From positions 62,001 through 126,000 of the forward strand of contig MARA01000021.1 in assembly GCA_001792895.1 (NCBI GenBank): DNA of 64,000 nucleotides. Reading direction: 5' to 3'. A program made the translations under genes and the position numbers. The notes under the pieces are model-generated. The model was given only the letters and a program-made list of their open reading frames with translations, did not search any database and was not told where the DNA came from. How positions within the stretch are numbered: position 1 is the first letter of the stretch; each line of letters begins with the position of its first letter. Below are positions 54,895 through 64,000 of the stretch, in pieces. Origin of the DNA: Lentinus brumalis (taxonomy: Eukaryota > Basidiomycota > Agaricomycetes > Polyporales > Polyporaceae).

Positions 54895-56368
54895 ATGGTG
54901 AGTGAGCTCGACTGTTCCGATATCTGCCACATCGTGCTGACCTCTCTCGAATGCTGGTATCTCTGTAGTCCTCCACGGGGTGGCGTACGGCATGCACTGT
55001 CATTGTGATTATCGTCGGGGCCGCACTGCTCACGTTCGCGGTGTACATATACCGTCGTCAGAAGCTCATGCGACGATTCCCGAAGACACCGGAGATGCAG
55101 CAGCGCTTCAAGCGTTCGTATGCGGCGGGTGACCCAGAGGCACACATGCCGTTGCTCGATACAGAGGCAATCCCGCCACTCCCTCCTAAGACGGAGACCG
55201 CGATGCACCACCGGAACCTGTCTTCCATGGATTGGACGCAGACGCACCAGCGGAACGACGGGTCGTCTCGCGGGGGTTTGAACGAGTGGGAAACGAAAGT
55301 ACGAGGTCCTCCTTCTCGCGTCCCTGTCCCTCCCATGTTTCCGGAGCCCATGGTATTCCCCAGCAGCGGTACTCCTTCCACCACAATCCAGATACCGCCA
55401 TGGCCATGCCCGAGCCCGAGCCCGCCCCTGCCCCTCGATCTCCCCTCTTCCACCTTCCCCAGTTCAGCTTCCCTCGATTGCAGATCAAGACCGACGGCAA
55501 GAAGGGCCGCATCCCGTCTCTCCGCATAGAGTTCATGCGGGAGTCCAATCAAGTCGTATCTTCCCCGGCAGAGGCGGCGAGCGAATGGACGCACGTCTCG
55601 CATCCTCCCGTGAGCAGCGTCTCCGCCCCATCGACCATTGGCCGGCCGTTCGCCACGATGGCCGCCTCTCCGCTCCCTGAAATACCGCGCCTTTCGTCGA
55701 TATCCACCATAGACATCACACGAGCATCGCCGTCATTACCGCCCTCGGCCGGTTCGCCTCCTCAGTCGGCGGTGAACTCGGTCGTCCAGTCCGATGTTAG
55801 CACCCCAGGCAGCATCGATGACGTCGGGGTCAACCTCTTCTCGCGCAAGCTGTCGACGGAGGGCACGTCCTTCCAGACGGTCTCGCGCAACTCCTCTGCG
55901 CAGGCTGTCTCGCGCACGTCGTCCGTTCGGCCCATATCAGATCCAGGGCGCCCCAAACGGAACGGCTCGGTCTCGTCCGGTTCCTCCGGTTCGGGCAACA
56001 GCGCAGGAGGCCGTGGGGCTCACCTGAGGCGGGCGACGACGTGGGTCCCGAACGTGTTCGCGAGCTACTCCCCGTGGCATGGTGTGGTGCCGGGGACTGG
56101 AGAGGAGAGGTCCAGAGAGCCCTTGGAGTCTCCGACTGGGCAGTTGCGGATCCCTGATGGGTACCGCCCTATGCCTACGCTCGAGGAGACACCGGAGGCC
56201 ACACCGGCAACCATACCAACACCGCTCCCGGGAGACTCGCTAGAGTCACCATCATATCTTGCGGAGGACCCCCTACCGTTGCCGCCACAGCTTGCCGCTA
56301 TACCATCATCGCGACCTCCAGAAGCTTTATCACAACCTGCAGAGCACCCACCACCTCCCGCAGGCTGA
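54895..56368 (+). CDS. Single-pass membrane protein with long disordered cytoplasmic tail
   Basis: Proposed exons 54895-54897 (only ATG), 54969-55298 and 55364-56368; 445 residues. Splicing ATG|GTGAGT to TAG|TCC TCC gives MSSTGWRTACTVIVIIVGAA, a short luminal end and one transmembrane helix, followed by a basic stop-transfer (YIYRRQKLMRRF). The rest is Ser/Pro-rich and low in structure (SRTSSVRPIS, SVSSGSSGSGNSAGG). The intron 55299-55363 (GTACGA...CCCCAG) keeps phase and removes an otherwise apparent frameshift. It is type I-like in topology; the function is unknown. Many SP/SS motifs suggest phosphorylation. Confidence 0.65.
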
Positions 56369-56618
56369 TGACAGTGGATGATTTCTGGACATGACGTGCG
56401 TGGACACGATATGATTTCTGATATGCTATCATTTGGACGCTTTCTTGTAATCTGTAGCAACTTCATACTCACGCATATTCTTATTCGGCCTGATTCACGC
56501 AAAGCTCCCTGCGAGAGGTCTCATCCGAATGGCACAGCTGGAACACCTGCACTACGTATCGTACAACAATTTCGATGTCCGTCAATCTGAGGGATCTTCC
56601 TGCCTTCAAGAGCGAGCC
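56369..56618. other. Convergent 3' region
   Basis: Short tail-to-tail gap, no gene. Confidence 0.4.
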
Positions 56619-57637
56619 TCACGGATTCAAACCCAAGCTCTCTCTCAGCGTATGCTCGAAGGACTTTGGCTCCCTACCTAACACGTTCTGCAAGAGTGGG
56701 TCCTTGAGATCGAGCTCACCCCTCTCCAACGCCTTGTACGTCGTCGCGAACTTTCGTAGGTGGGCTTCTTCACCGCGAAGCCCGGGCCTGCCTAGGTTTG
56801 CCTTCACGTAGTCGTCTTCGCTGCCAACGATGAGCTTGACATCGCGTCCGAGCAGTCGTGAGACCGTTGCTGCAATCTCCTTCAGGGTGAACGAACGTAT
56901 CCCAGTCAGCAGTAGTGTCTCGTTCTCGTATCCGGCCTGCAGGAAGTCAGTCAGCGGTGCATCCAATGGGGATCGCCGTCGGCTCAGCAATCAGCATACC
57001 TCCACCAAGATCTTCGCAGTGGCCTCGCCGAGGTCGTCAAGACATGCATACGCGATCGGACCATCTCCATGGGGGATGACGACCTCGTCGCTCGTCTCCG
57101 CCGGGGTCCAGAAGCCAAAGTACACCCGCCAGGCCTCCGAGTACACGCCCTCCCTGAGGATCGTATACGGCACGCCGCCGCTCTCCTGCAGGTATCGCTC
57201 GGTGTCGAGATGTGCGCGCATGATGAACGTGTCGGTGTCGCCCGCGAACGCCAGGGAGGTGTAGTAGACGCGCTTGATGCCCACGCGCTTTGCAGCGTCG
57301 ATGGCGTTCTTGTGGTATGCGACGCGGAGCTCGTGCGCCATTGCTGGGTGCGAGACGAGCAGGAGCTTGTCGGCTCCCACGAAGGCGGCGTCGAGCGACG
57401 CGGGGTCGGCATAGTCTCCGCGGCGGATCTCGACGCCTGACTCCTTGATGGTGGAGCTTGCGCCGGAGGGGTTGTAGAGGGAGACGATGATGTCGGATGC
57501 TACGAGCAGGCGTTAGCTTGATAGCGAACATGGGCATGGCGCAGGCGTGGCGGCGTACCTGGTACGAGCTTTAAGAGGTGCTGAAGCACCCGTGAGCCTA
57601 ACTGGCCAGTGGCACCGGTCAAAACGAACTTCGTCAT
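56619..57637 (-). CDS. NmrA-like NAD(P)-binding protein, copy 2
   Basis: Three exons with starts and junctions as in copy 1: first exon from 57637 (MTKFVLTGATGQLGSRVLQH), second from the acceptor near 57500 to about 56998, third to the stop at 56619. The glycine-rich motif TGATGQLG binds NAD(P). Family stretches: VEIRRGDYADPASLDAAFVG, YHKNAIDAAKRVGIKRVYYT, ERYLQESGGVPYTILREGVY and a helical C-terminus (DPLLQNVLGREPKSFEHTLR). It is intact and clearly a paralog of the gene at 45951-46996. A redox-sensing or quinone-reductase role is usual for relatives; the substrate here is unknown. A TATA box lies 65 bp upstream. Confidence 0.9.
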
Positions 57638-57701
57638 GAAGGTTAAGTAGTATCGGGACGTCGATGGAAAGTGAGTTGTAGCCGCTGCGTCTTACGCTGG
57701 G

Positions 57702-57708
57702 TTATATA
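57702..57708 (-). promoter_or_regulatory. TATA box of NmrA-like copy 2
   Basis: TATATAA on the minus strand, 65 bp upstream of the ATG at 57637. Confidence 0.5.
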
Positions 57709-58500
57709 GCTCCTGCATGCCTGCGCTCGCAGCTTGGCTCGCAAGGAGAAAGAGAAATGTCGTAAGTGCGAGTCAGCATTGGATGGACAGGTAACGAGAT
57801 CATCGTGAGGCATGTAGAAGTCGGTAATGCGTAGCCGTACGTCGCCGCTGTGTACGAACTTGATGTTCTTTCGGCGTCCTAGACAGGGACTCGAATGAGT
57901 CAGCAGAGCAATATCGGAGACGGAGAAAGTACCGGGGAATATGTAACGTACTGCTGGACGCACAAGGGAGATAGTAGTATGACTGTAAGCCCGTGTCCAC
58001 AGCGTCGGTCGGGTTCACGGGAGTCAGACACTCGAGTCTTGGTCCGCAAAGGCAGAAGGTACATGCATGTCAAGCAGAGCGCAGCAGCATCTAGGCTTTC
58101 TAGTCCTTGAAGTTCTGCAGATAGATACAAAGGCATATGCGATGTCAGTTCATGATATCGTCCTTCAGGAAGCTGGAGCCCATCGTTGAGTGGTTTTCAC
58201 GCAAAACGACCTTGTGGATGAGGATGATCACAGTCAAAAGACCCTCGTTAAATTAGTGCCATCCGTGCTCTCCTGTGTATGAGGAATGCGGGGCATATGG
58301 AGTCGTGGTGGAGGTCAACTTGAGACTGATGTACATATGTAAGTACTTTCTTACTTCACTGTAGTCTTAGAGGGCGCTCCGACATTGTCGGACTCGTCTG
58401 CCCTCCTCGAAGTCCAATCCTCCTCTATCCTCCTCCGCTTCAACCTTGTTATTCCTCATCTCCTCCTCCTCACCATCTTCTTGACGGAGACGGTAACCGG
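57709..58500. other. Intergenic region
   Basis: About 790 bp between divergent genes; nothing supported beyond promoters. Confidence 0.5.
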
Positions 58501-60278
58501 ATGGTCCTTCAAGCTGCCTACACCGCACTCACAACAGTTCTACCAACGAAATACTGGCCGCATGCTGCTGTCGTTGCCGCAATCCTCGTCGTGATCTATG
58601 CGTATACGCAAGGGCCTACAACAAATCGTGAACGAGATCTACATGCACGAATCATCATCCTTACGGTGAGCTCCTCTTTCCTGTCACCACTTCTTGAAAT
58701 TGCCGGGACGCGTGCGGAAGGATTGGAGGACATGTGCACGTCACCGAAGATCGCCCCACGTCGTAACGTGCGCAACCCGGCATCCCGTCAGTTCATTGAC
58801 TTGAGCCAACAACTCTTTCTGTCCATACGAGCCCCATACCGTATGGTTGCCTGGAGCAGCCGCGCACGGTATAGCTTTGTTATAAACAAGGAAGACGTGC
58901 GCATCCAGCGGTAGCCGTATACGATCCCTCGCATAACCTCCCCTCGTGTCTAGTCCTAGGAGCTGACAAGAGCTTGTAGGGACCATTCACCCCGCTAGGC
59001 ATCGTCACACTGACTGCCCTTGCGAAACGCGGTGCACACATCATCGCGCTCTCTCCTTACCCTCTCTCACATCCCATACCATCCCTGTTAATACCCCTCA
59101 TCCGCTCTACAACCAACAACGAGAATATCTTTGTCGAATATTGCGATCTAAATTCGGCAACCTCCATCCGCAACTTCTCCACTACTTTCCTCACCGGCAA
59201 CGATACTCGCATCGACGCCATCGTCTTTGCACACGAGTATCCCAGCATCGGCCGGATATGGTTCTTTGGCGGCAAAGCAAGGCGCGAGAAGGAGCAGCGA
59301 GAGGCTGAGCAACGAGAGTCTGCATCGCTCGCATCTTTCTTACTGGTGACTCTTCTGTTGCCCGCTTTACTGGTCGCGCCCGTCGAGCGCGATATCCGCA
59401 TCGTCTCCGTGGTGAACCCATTCTACGCCGCTGCTCTCCCGACGTTCCCCTCCTTCCTCGAATCGACGCCCAGCTCTCCAATTCGTCCGGAATCTATCCT
59501 CATCTCCGAGGGACACCGAGCCTTGCGCTCGATCATCGTCACCCGTCACCTTCAGCGCATCCTCGACTCGCTCCCCAATCGAGCGGCTGATGCGAGGTCC
59601 GACAAGCCTCCCGCCCCTCATCCGTCGAACATCATCGCGGTGTCCGCATGTCCAGGAGTTAGTCGGCGAGACACGGTCGCCCCCTTCCTGGGAACAACTG
59701 AGAGGGGCTGGTCGCTCGCATACATCGTGCTACTACCTTTCCTCCTGTTGTTCACCAAGTCCTCGACCTCCGCGCTTCAGACAGTCCTTCACGTCCTCTT
59801 CCTGCCAACACCGCTGAAACGCGCCCAGGCCAAAGTCGACGCAGCCGCCGACGAAGAGGCACGTAAGGCTGAGGCGGCGCTGGGCAACACCCCAGAAACG
59901 TCGTCAGAGCCTGCCGAGCCGAGAAGAATAGGCCCCGTGGAAGTCCTCAAGCCTGGTGCTTTATATCGGGAATGCGCCATCGTTCGGTTGGAGGTGCCGC
60001 GTCCACCTGCGCCTGCACCAGGCACAGATGAGAAGAAGGGCGAGGAGCCGAGTGCGTTGGAGGACGACGGCGACTTCGGTGGTGAGATCGTGGGACGGGC
60101 TGTTTGGGAATGGTATGAGGCACGCTTGAAGGAGTGGGAGGCACGAGATAAGGAGCGCGTTGAGGCTGAGGAGAAGGCCGCTGCCAAGGAGAAGGCCGAG
60201 GAGGAGGCGAAGGGGACGACAGCGCAGGCAACGAGTGCTGCAGAAGGGAAGGACTCTGGGCCGGCAACGGACTCATGA
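58501..60278 (+). CDS. Membrane-associated Rossmann-fold (SDR-like) protein
   Basis: Two exons, 58501-58665 and 58980-60278, 487 residues. An N-terminal helix (HAAVVAAILVVIYAYTQGP) anchors it, then the spliced sequence reads ARIIILTGPFTPLGIVTLTA, a Rossmann-type beta-turn-alpha with a modified glycine motif, and IDAIVFAHEYP in the position of the SDR 'NNAG' strand. Two more hydrophobic segments occur (SFLLVTLLLPALLVAP; SLAYIVLLPFLLLFT). The C-terminus is an Ala/Glu/Lys-rich helix. The Tyr-x-x-x-Lys of active SDRs is not evident, so catalytic activity is doubtful. The intron of 314 nt is long for this genome; an extra exon inside it cannot be excluded. Confidence 0.65.
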
Positions 60279-60591
60279 TTATGTGTGGATTGTGGTACGT
60301 GTGATCAATACACTATGTGTTCGTGCTGTATAGGCGAGCACATTGCCTATGACGCCAGATGTGTCTCGACTGGGAGTCGCGCCTTCCGCTTGCTAGTCCC
60401 GCCCTGGGAGGCGCGTGAATCGCATCCGGATCGGAGCGACTTAGCGGGTCGCAGTTGCTAACAACGCATGCGGCCGTATCCAGGCCGATCGTTTAGACTG
60501 CGTCCATCAACAAGGCTCACTGGTTCAGCCAGAGTCCAGCGTACAAAAGGATCCCTGTACACTGAAGGGACAGGCTGGTCCACCCCCCTCC
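60279..60591. other. Intergenic region
   Basis: No gene seen. Confidence 0.5.
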
Positions 60592-60597
60592 TATAAT
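60592..60597 (+). promoter_or_regulatory. TATA-like box of the Tos1-like gene
   Basis: TATAAT about 120 bp upstream of the ATG at 60717. Confidence 0.4.
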
Positions 60598-60716
60598 TCC
60601 CTGTCCTCTGGTAGGCCACACAAGAGATTCGACCGCTTCTACTGAGTCTGCAGCCGATACCCTCATACGCCCCGAGCATACCCACTTCTGACACGACACG
60701 ACGGTTGTTCTCCATC

Positions 60717-62103
60717 ATGCGTCTCTCCGCTACTTTCGCCGCCCTCTCGTCCTTTGTGTACGCTGCGCTTGCGCAGGATATCGTCACGCCTTCGTCTACG
60801 TCAGGCTCGCTCACCGGCCTGAAGTACACCTCCGTGGGCGGGTCAGGCTCGTACAATCAAGTCACGAACATGATCCCAGGCAACTTCCCCAACTGTGATG
60901 CAAACCCGTCTTGCATCACTGCCCCCAAGTCCGTCAGCGGTGCGTCATCAACTGATATCCGTTGCTGCTTGCTTCTGTTCCTAACGATGTGGTTTGTGAT
61001 TGACGATGCTGTGCTGGACGCTTGGCCCGGATCCGTGCCTCCGACGTCCGTTGCCATCCGCTTCCTGATCGGATTTTTGTGTCCTTGCGTCACACATCGG
61101 GATCAAAAGGCAATCTCGCCCCCTTCAACGAGGAATTGACGTTCAACTTCCGCGGCCCGCTGAACCTCTTCAACATCGCCGTGTACCAGCCTGACAGCAG
61201 CGGCGCGACATGGACGCAGACGAGTTCGTGGGCTGCCGGCCAGGCCCCGAACAACCTTGTCTTCATGAACAACTTGGGTGGCGGCGCTAGCGGCGAGTTC
61301 TCGAGTACGTCTGGATTCAAATGCCCGCGGACGTCTACTCACCACTGTGCTATGTCCTTGCCTACCGCAGTCTGCCACGGGAACAGCCAGTCGTTCGCTA
61401 GCGGCGACTTCACGGCCGCAGTGGCCACAGCCAACGCTGACATCTCAAACGGCGTCCTCGATCAGGATCACGAAATCGTACGTTTGCCAATGGCCCTCCG
61501 CAGTCCAAGTGACGGACATTGACTGACGACGCATGATTTCTCGCCGCCTGGCAGAACATCATGACCGCGGAGACATGCGCATCCCGTGCATGCGACGGCT
61601 TCTCGCGCGGCACAGCCAACCACGGCTGGGCCGACTCCAAGATGCTCGTCGTCACTTTCAACATGCCCGCCTCCGCGGATGCGTCCAAGGTGCCCGCCAT
61701 CTGGGCCCTCAACGCCCAGGTCGTGCGCACCGCGGAGTACGGCTGCAACTGCCGCGGGATCGGGAGCCCCGGCGGGTGCGGCGAGCTCGACATCCTCGAG
61801 ACCCTCATCGGCGCCGACCCGAACAACGGCATCTCCGAGATCTACTCGTTCAAGGGCGCGACCGGCTCTGGGAACAACAACTTCTTCGCACGGCCGACGG
61901 GCGACAAGGTCACGTATGCGGTCGTGCTCGACGAGCAGACGGACAGCATCGCGATACAGCACCTCACGGGCTGGGATTATGGCTCAAAGTCGGTCCCGAG
62001 GTCGACGATTGATGGCTACCTCAATGCGGCGGCGTTAGAGGTCAACTTTGCAACGGGTGCTCGGAAGCGCGGTGTCATTGGCGGACGCAGACGTGCGCAC
62101 TAG
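60717..62103 (+). CDS. Tos1-like cell-wall protein / putative glycosyl hydrolase (DUF2403 + DUF2401)
   Basis: Four exons, 60717-60939, 61110-61304, 61371-61477 and 61555-62103; 357 residues. It has a cleavable signal peptide (first 19 residues, ending ALA|Q). The N-terminal part carries the DUF2403-like stretch (GLKYTSVGGSGSYNQVTNMI). The C-terminal DUF2401 domain is well conserved: ETCASRACDGFSRGTANHGW, PAIWALNAQVVRTAEYGCNC, then RGIGSPGGCGELDILETL. The acidic ELDILE motif resembles the ExDxxE active site of glucan-acting GH16 enzymes, and the family is regarded as putative cell-wall glucan hydrolases or transferases, as in yeast Tos1. It lacks a hydrophobic C-terminus, so no GPI anchor is seen. 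Expected to be secreted to the wall. Confidence 0.88.
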
Positions 62104-62284
62104 TAGTGGTGCTTCGTCAAGGCTGCCGTAGTATTAGTACCATAAACGCTGTCGCCATAATCCTATCTGCCCCTTTATTCGTTCTTCATTCTGAGTCGAG
62201 GGCTGGACTTTGCAGCTTGCGGTTCCGGCGCGAAGTGGAGCTCTCTGGACTGGCCAGCAAAAAGAAGACAATGGAATTATCTCA

Positions 62285-62375
62285 CTCTCTGTCGGGGAGT
62301 CGAACCCCGCTTTCGCGCGTTCAGCGGACTAGTGGCCGTGACAGGCGCGTGTACTAACCGATATACTAACAGAGA
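62285..62375 (-). tRNA. tRNA-Asp (anticodon GTC) with 19-nt intron
   Basis: The cloverleaf can be drawn by hand on the minus strand. Acceptor stem TCTCTGT pairs with ACAGAGA, the D arm is GTATATCGGTTAGTAC, the anticodon stem CGCGC pairs with GCGCG, the anticodon loop CTGTCAC carries GTC, and the T arm is CGGGG TTCGACT CCCCG. A 19-nt insertion follows position 37, the canonical place of nuclear tRNA introns. The mature length is 72 nt. The anticodon GTC lies at 62340-62342. Confidence 0.93.
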
Positions 62376-63534
62376 TGTGTGTCCTTCAGATCTTGCATTG
62401 ACTAGGCGGTATCGACCCTCACCTAACCCCATTCGACCTTCACCTTCTAGCAGTCTACCCATACTTGCCCGCTACGGCCACCAAATGACCAGCCACAAGC
62501 CCCCAGACACTTTCCCCAGCCGCACGCGAGTATTGCCACGACACCCGACAGGTTCAACCGCATACCTGACCGGTGTCGTTCGCTTCCAGAACCCAGGCAG
62601 AACGCACTAGTACTCACTTTTGACACACTTCAAGTAAGTATTGGCGTCGACCATGTTGCCGCGGTGCAATTGTGCATGCCTACAGACGCGAAAGAATGAC
62701 TCGGAGCTGTGGTGCGATATCGCTAGCTCGCAGCTGGAGGAGTACGCCCCGACGACGCCGGCTCCAACCCCTACCACAGGTAAACGGGATGCCGCATCGT
62801 CCGAGGGGCATGCAAAGATCCAGGTTAAGCTAAACTTCCTTGGTCCTGGTGGACGCCGCTCAGGCCTCCTCGAAACAGGGGTTTTTGAGCTGAGCCTGGG
62901 ACGTTTGTATCCCTTTCACTGATCGAGTTTTTGGCTGGTGCATGTCGTGAGGCAGAATGCGCTGAAGTACTGCTGGGCAGGCTCGCGTGCGGATTACAGG
63001 CGCTCGAAGACGGCGTCGCGCAAGACGTGAGGCCGGTGATCACTGGTGTATCGCTGGGCGCATGCCTCATTTTCTTCGGACCCATCTGGTGGCTGTCAGT
63101 ATTCGCTTTCCGTGTTCTCTTGTGGTTTTGTTCGCGGTGACGTCTCATGCTGTTGTCGTATCCGCTCTGTAGCATCTCTCTTCTGCTATCCATCATCCTG
63201 CACCTGCACCTGCACCTGTAAGTAGTCTCGTCTGCTGCGACACATGCCTATAGATTGCGTACTTCTTCAGGAACTGTATCTGCGCGTGCACTGTCGACAC
63301 GTAGTGGACGAGTGGCCAGGTCAGGTATTGCTAGTGTCCACTTGTGCGCAGGGGGCATTGATATGATACACGTACTAGAGCGATACATTAAGTAGCTGTT
63401 CTACCGAAAGCGTCCGAGGAGATACGGAGCATCCGATCCAGAGCCCATCATCCTGCCATAGTATAAGCACGTCCTCGACCACCACATCCCACAGATGATA
63501 ACTGCATGCATAAAGCACGATACTACTACTTTTC
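62376..63534. other. Gene-poor interval with a possible small gene
   Basis: A plus-strand reading from about 62653 (MLPRCNCACLQTRKNDSELW) and a hydrophobic segment at about 63022-63138 (PVITGVSLGACLIFFGPIWW, then FAFRVLLWFCSR) could belong to one small membrane protein, but I could not join them by introns in phase. The rest shows nothing. Confidence 0.3.
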
Positions 63535-64000
63535 TCACTCGTAACACAGTATGAAGATCTTCCCGTCCCGCACCGAGATGATGATCGCGCCCTGGCTCTG
63601 GTCGATGTTGATCGTCTCCACCGTGTCCAAGTCGAGCTCGTCCGGGACGTCGAGCGTGTGCACGACGCCCTCGAGCGACGCCGCCGTGCGCCCCCCGCCG
63701 TACGTCATCTCCTCCCGGTCGGTCGTCACCGGGGGAAACGTGACGAACCGCAGCCGCTTCTCGTCGCGCTCCAGCTCGGGCGGGTACGTGAACTCGACCC
63801 ACACCGCGTGCCCGAAGTCGACCGCCATGAGCGGCCGCGGGCGCTCCTGCGCGCCGTCCGGGTCCATGTCGTCGTCCATCCCGTCCAGGACGCACACGAC
63901 CTCGAACGGGTCCGAGACGTACCAAAGGCGCATCATCGGGGTTTCGATGGTGCCCGTTCTGTGGGTGGGCGAGGCGGATTCTCGGGCCGCGAGGCCGGTC
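63535..64000 (-). CDS. C-terminus of an F-box-type protein (5' end outside window)
   Basis: An open frame enters from the right edge and stops at 63535-63537. The visible 150 or so residues include DPFEVVCVLDGMDDDMDP, RPLMAVDFGHAVWVEFTYPP and the end ETINIDQSQGAIIISVRDGK IFILCYE. This ending is characteristic of a large basidiomycete F-box protein family whose N-terminus carries the F-box; the domain itself lies outside the window. The function beyond SCF association is unknown. Confidence 0.7.
   Translation of the reverse strand, partial: TGLAARESASPTHRTGTIETPMMRLWYVSDPFEVVCVLDGMDDDMDPDGAQERPRPLMAVDFGHAVWVEFTYPPELERDEKRLRFVTFPPVTTDREEMTYGGGRTAASLEGVVHTLDVPDELDLDTVETINIDQSQGAIIISVRDGKIFILCYE

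Noticed and set aside
55299..55363. Apparent frameshift at a C4 run in the membrane protein gene at 54895-56368
   Set aside because: An intron with donor GTACGA and acceptor CCCCAG spans exactly this segment in phase 0, so no base loss is needed.
1..64000. CRISPR arrays, prophage, bacterial operons
   Set aside because: Spliceosomal introns throughout, an intron-containing tRNA and eukaryotic gene families show nuclear fungal DNA. No regularly spaced repeats were seen.

Overview
The window is nuclear DNA of a filamentous basidiomycete, most likely an Agaricomycete and perhaps of the Polyporales; the order is inference. Evidence: dense genes on both strands, nearly every gene cut by 50-75 nt GT..AG introns, GC-rich coding sequence, and families expanded in mushrooms (DUF6533 membrane proteins, F-box proteins, a 'CEDS'-type kinase family). 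All gene models below were spliced by eye and checked by phase.

Left third (1-25 kb): the 3' part of a diverged DUF6533-like gene, an F-box gene, a 344-bp MITE-like inverted-repeat element, a complete DUF6533 gene (4990-6857), an OTT_1508-like deaminase, a decayed aldo-keto reductase tail, a secreted amidase, a penta-EF-hand calcium protein, two tandem DUF6533 genes on the minus strand (14153-18151), a disordered protein with a small C-terminal folded domain, a second F-box gene and an aryl-alcohol-dehydrogenase-type aldo-keto reductase.

Middle (25-46 kb): two core regulators share a 287-bp divergent promoter, the APC/C activator Cdh1/Fizzy-related (minus) and the SAGA subunit Spt7 (plus). 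Next is a lineage-specific block of three related small membrane proteins (34233, 37447 and 41683, all plus). The last two are each paired head-to-head with a protein kinase (36871 and about 41201, both minus). The kinases share identical lengths for exons 2-5, and the membrane proteins share an exact 145-nt second exon, so the pair is a duplicated module of unknown function. An orphan membrane protein follows.

Right third (46-64 kb): two NmrA-like NAD(P)-binding paralogs, a tandem ABC ATPase with a mitochondrial-looking N-terminus, ribosomal protein uL23 (L25/L23a), a vacuolar M28 membrane protease, a single-pass membrane protein whose first coding exon is only the ATG, a Rossmann-fold membrane protein, a Tos1-like cell-wall protein, an intron-containing tRNA-Asp, and the 3' end of an F-box-type gene running off the right edge.

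Two results stand out. First, all three complete DUF6533 genes need a 2-nt exon between two normal introns to stay in frame. Second, eight apparent 1-nt losses, nearly all at G/C runs, break six otherwise intact genes, which looks more like base-calling or assembly error than pseudogenisation.
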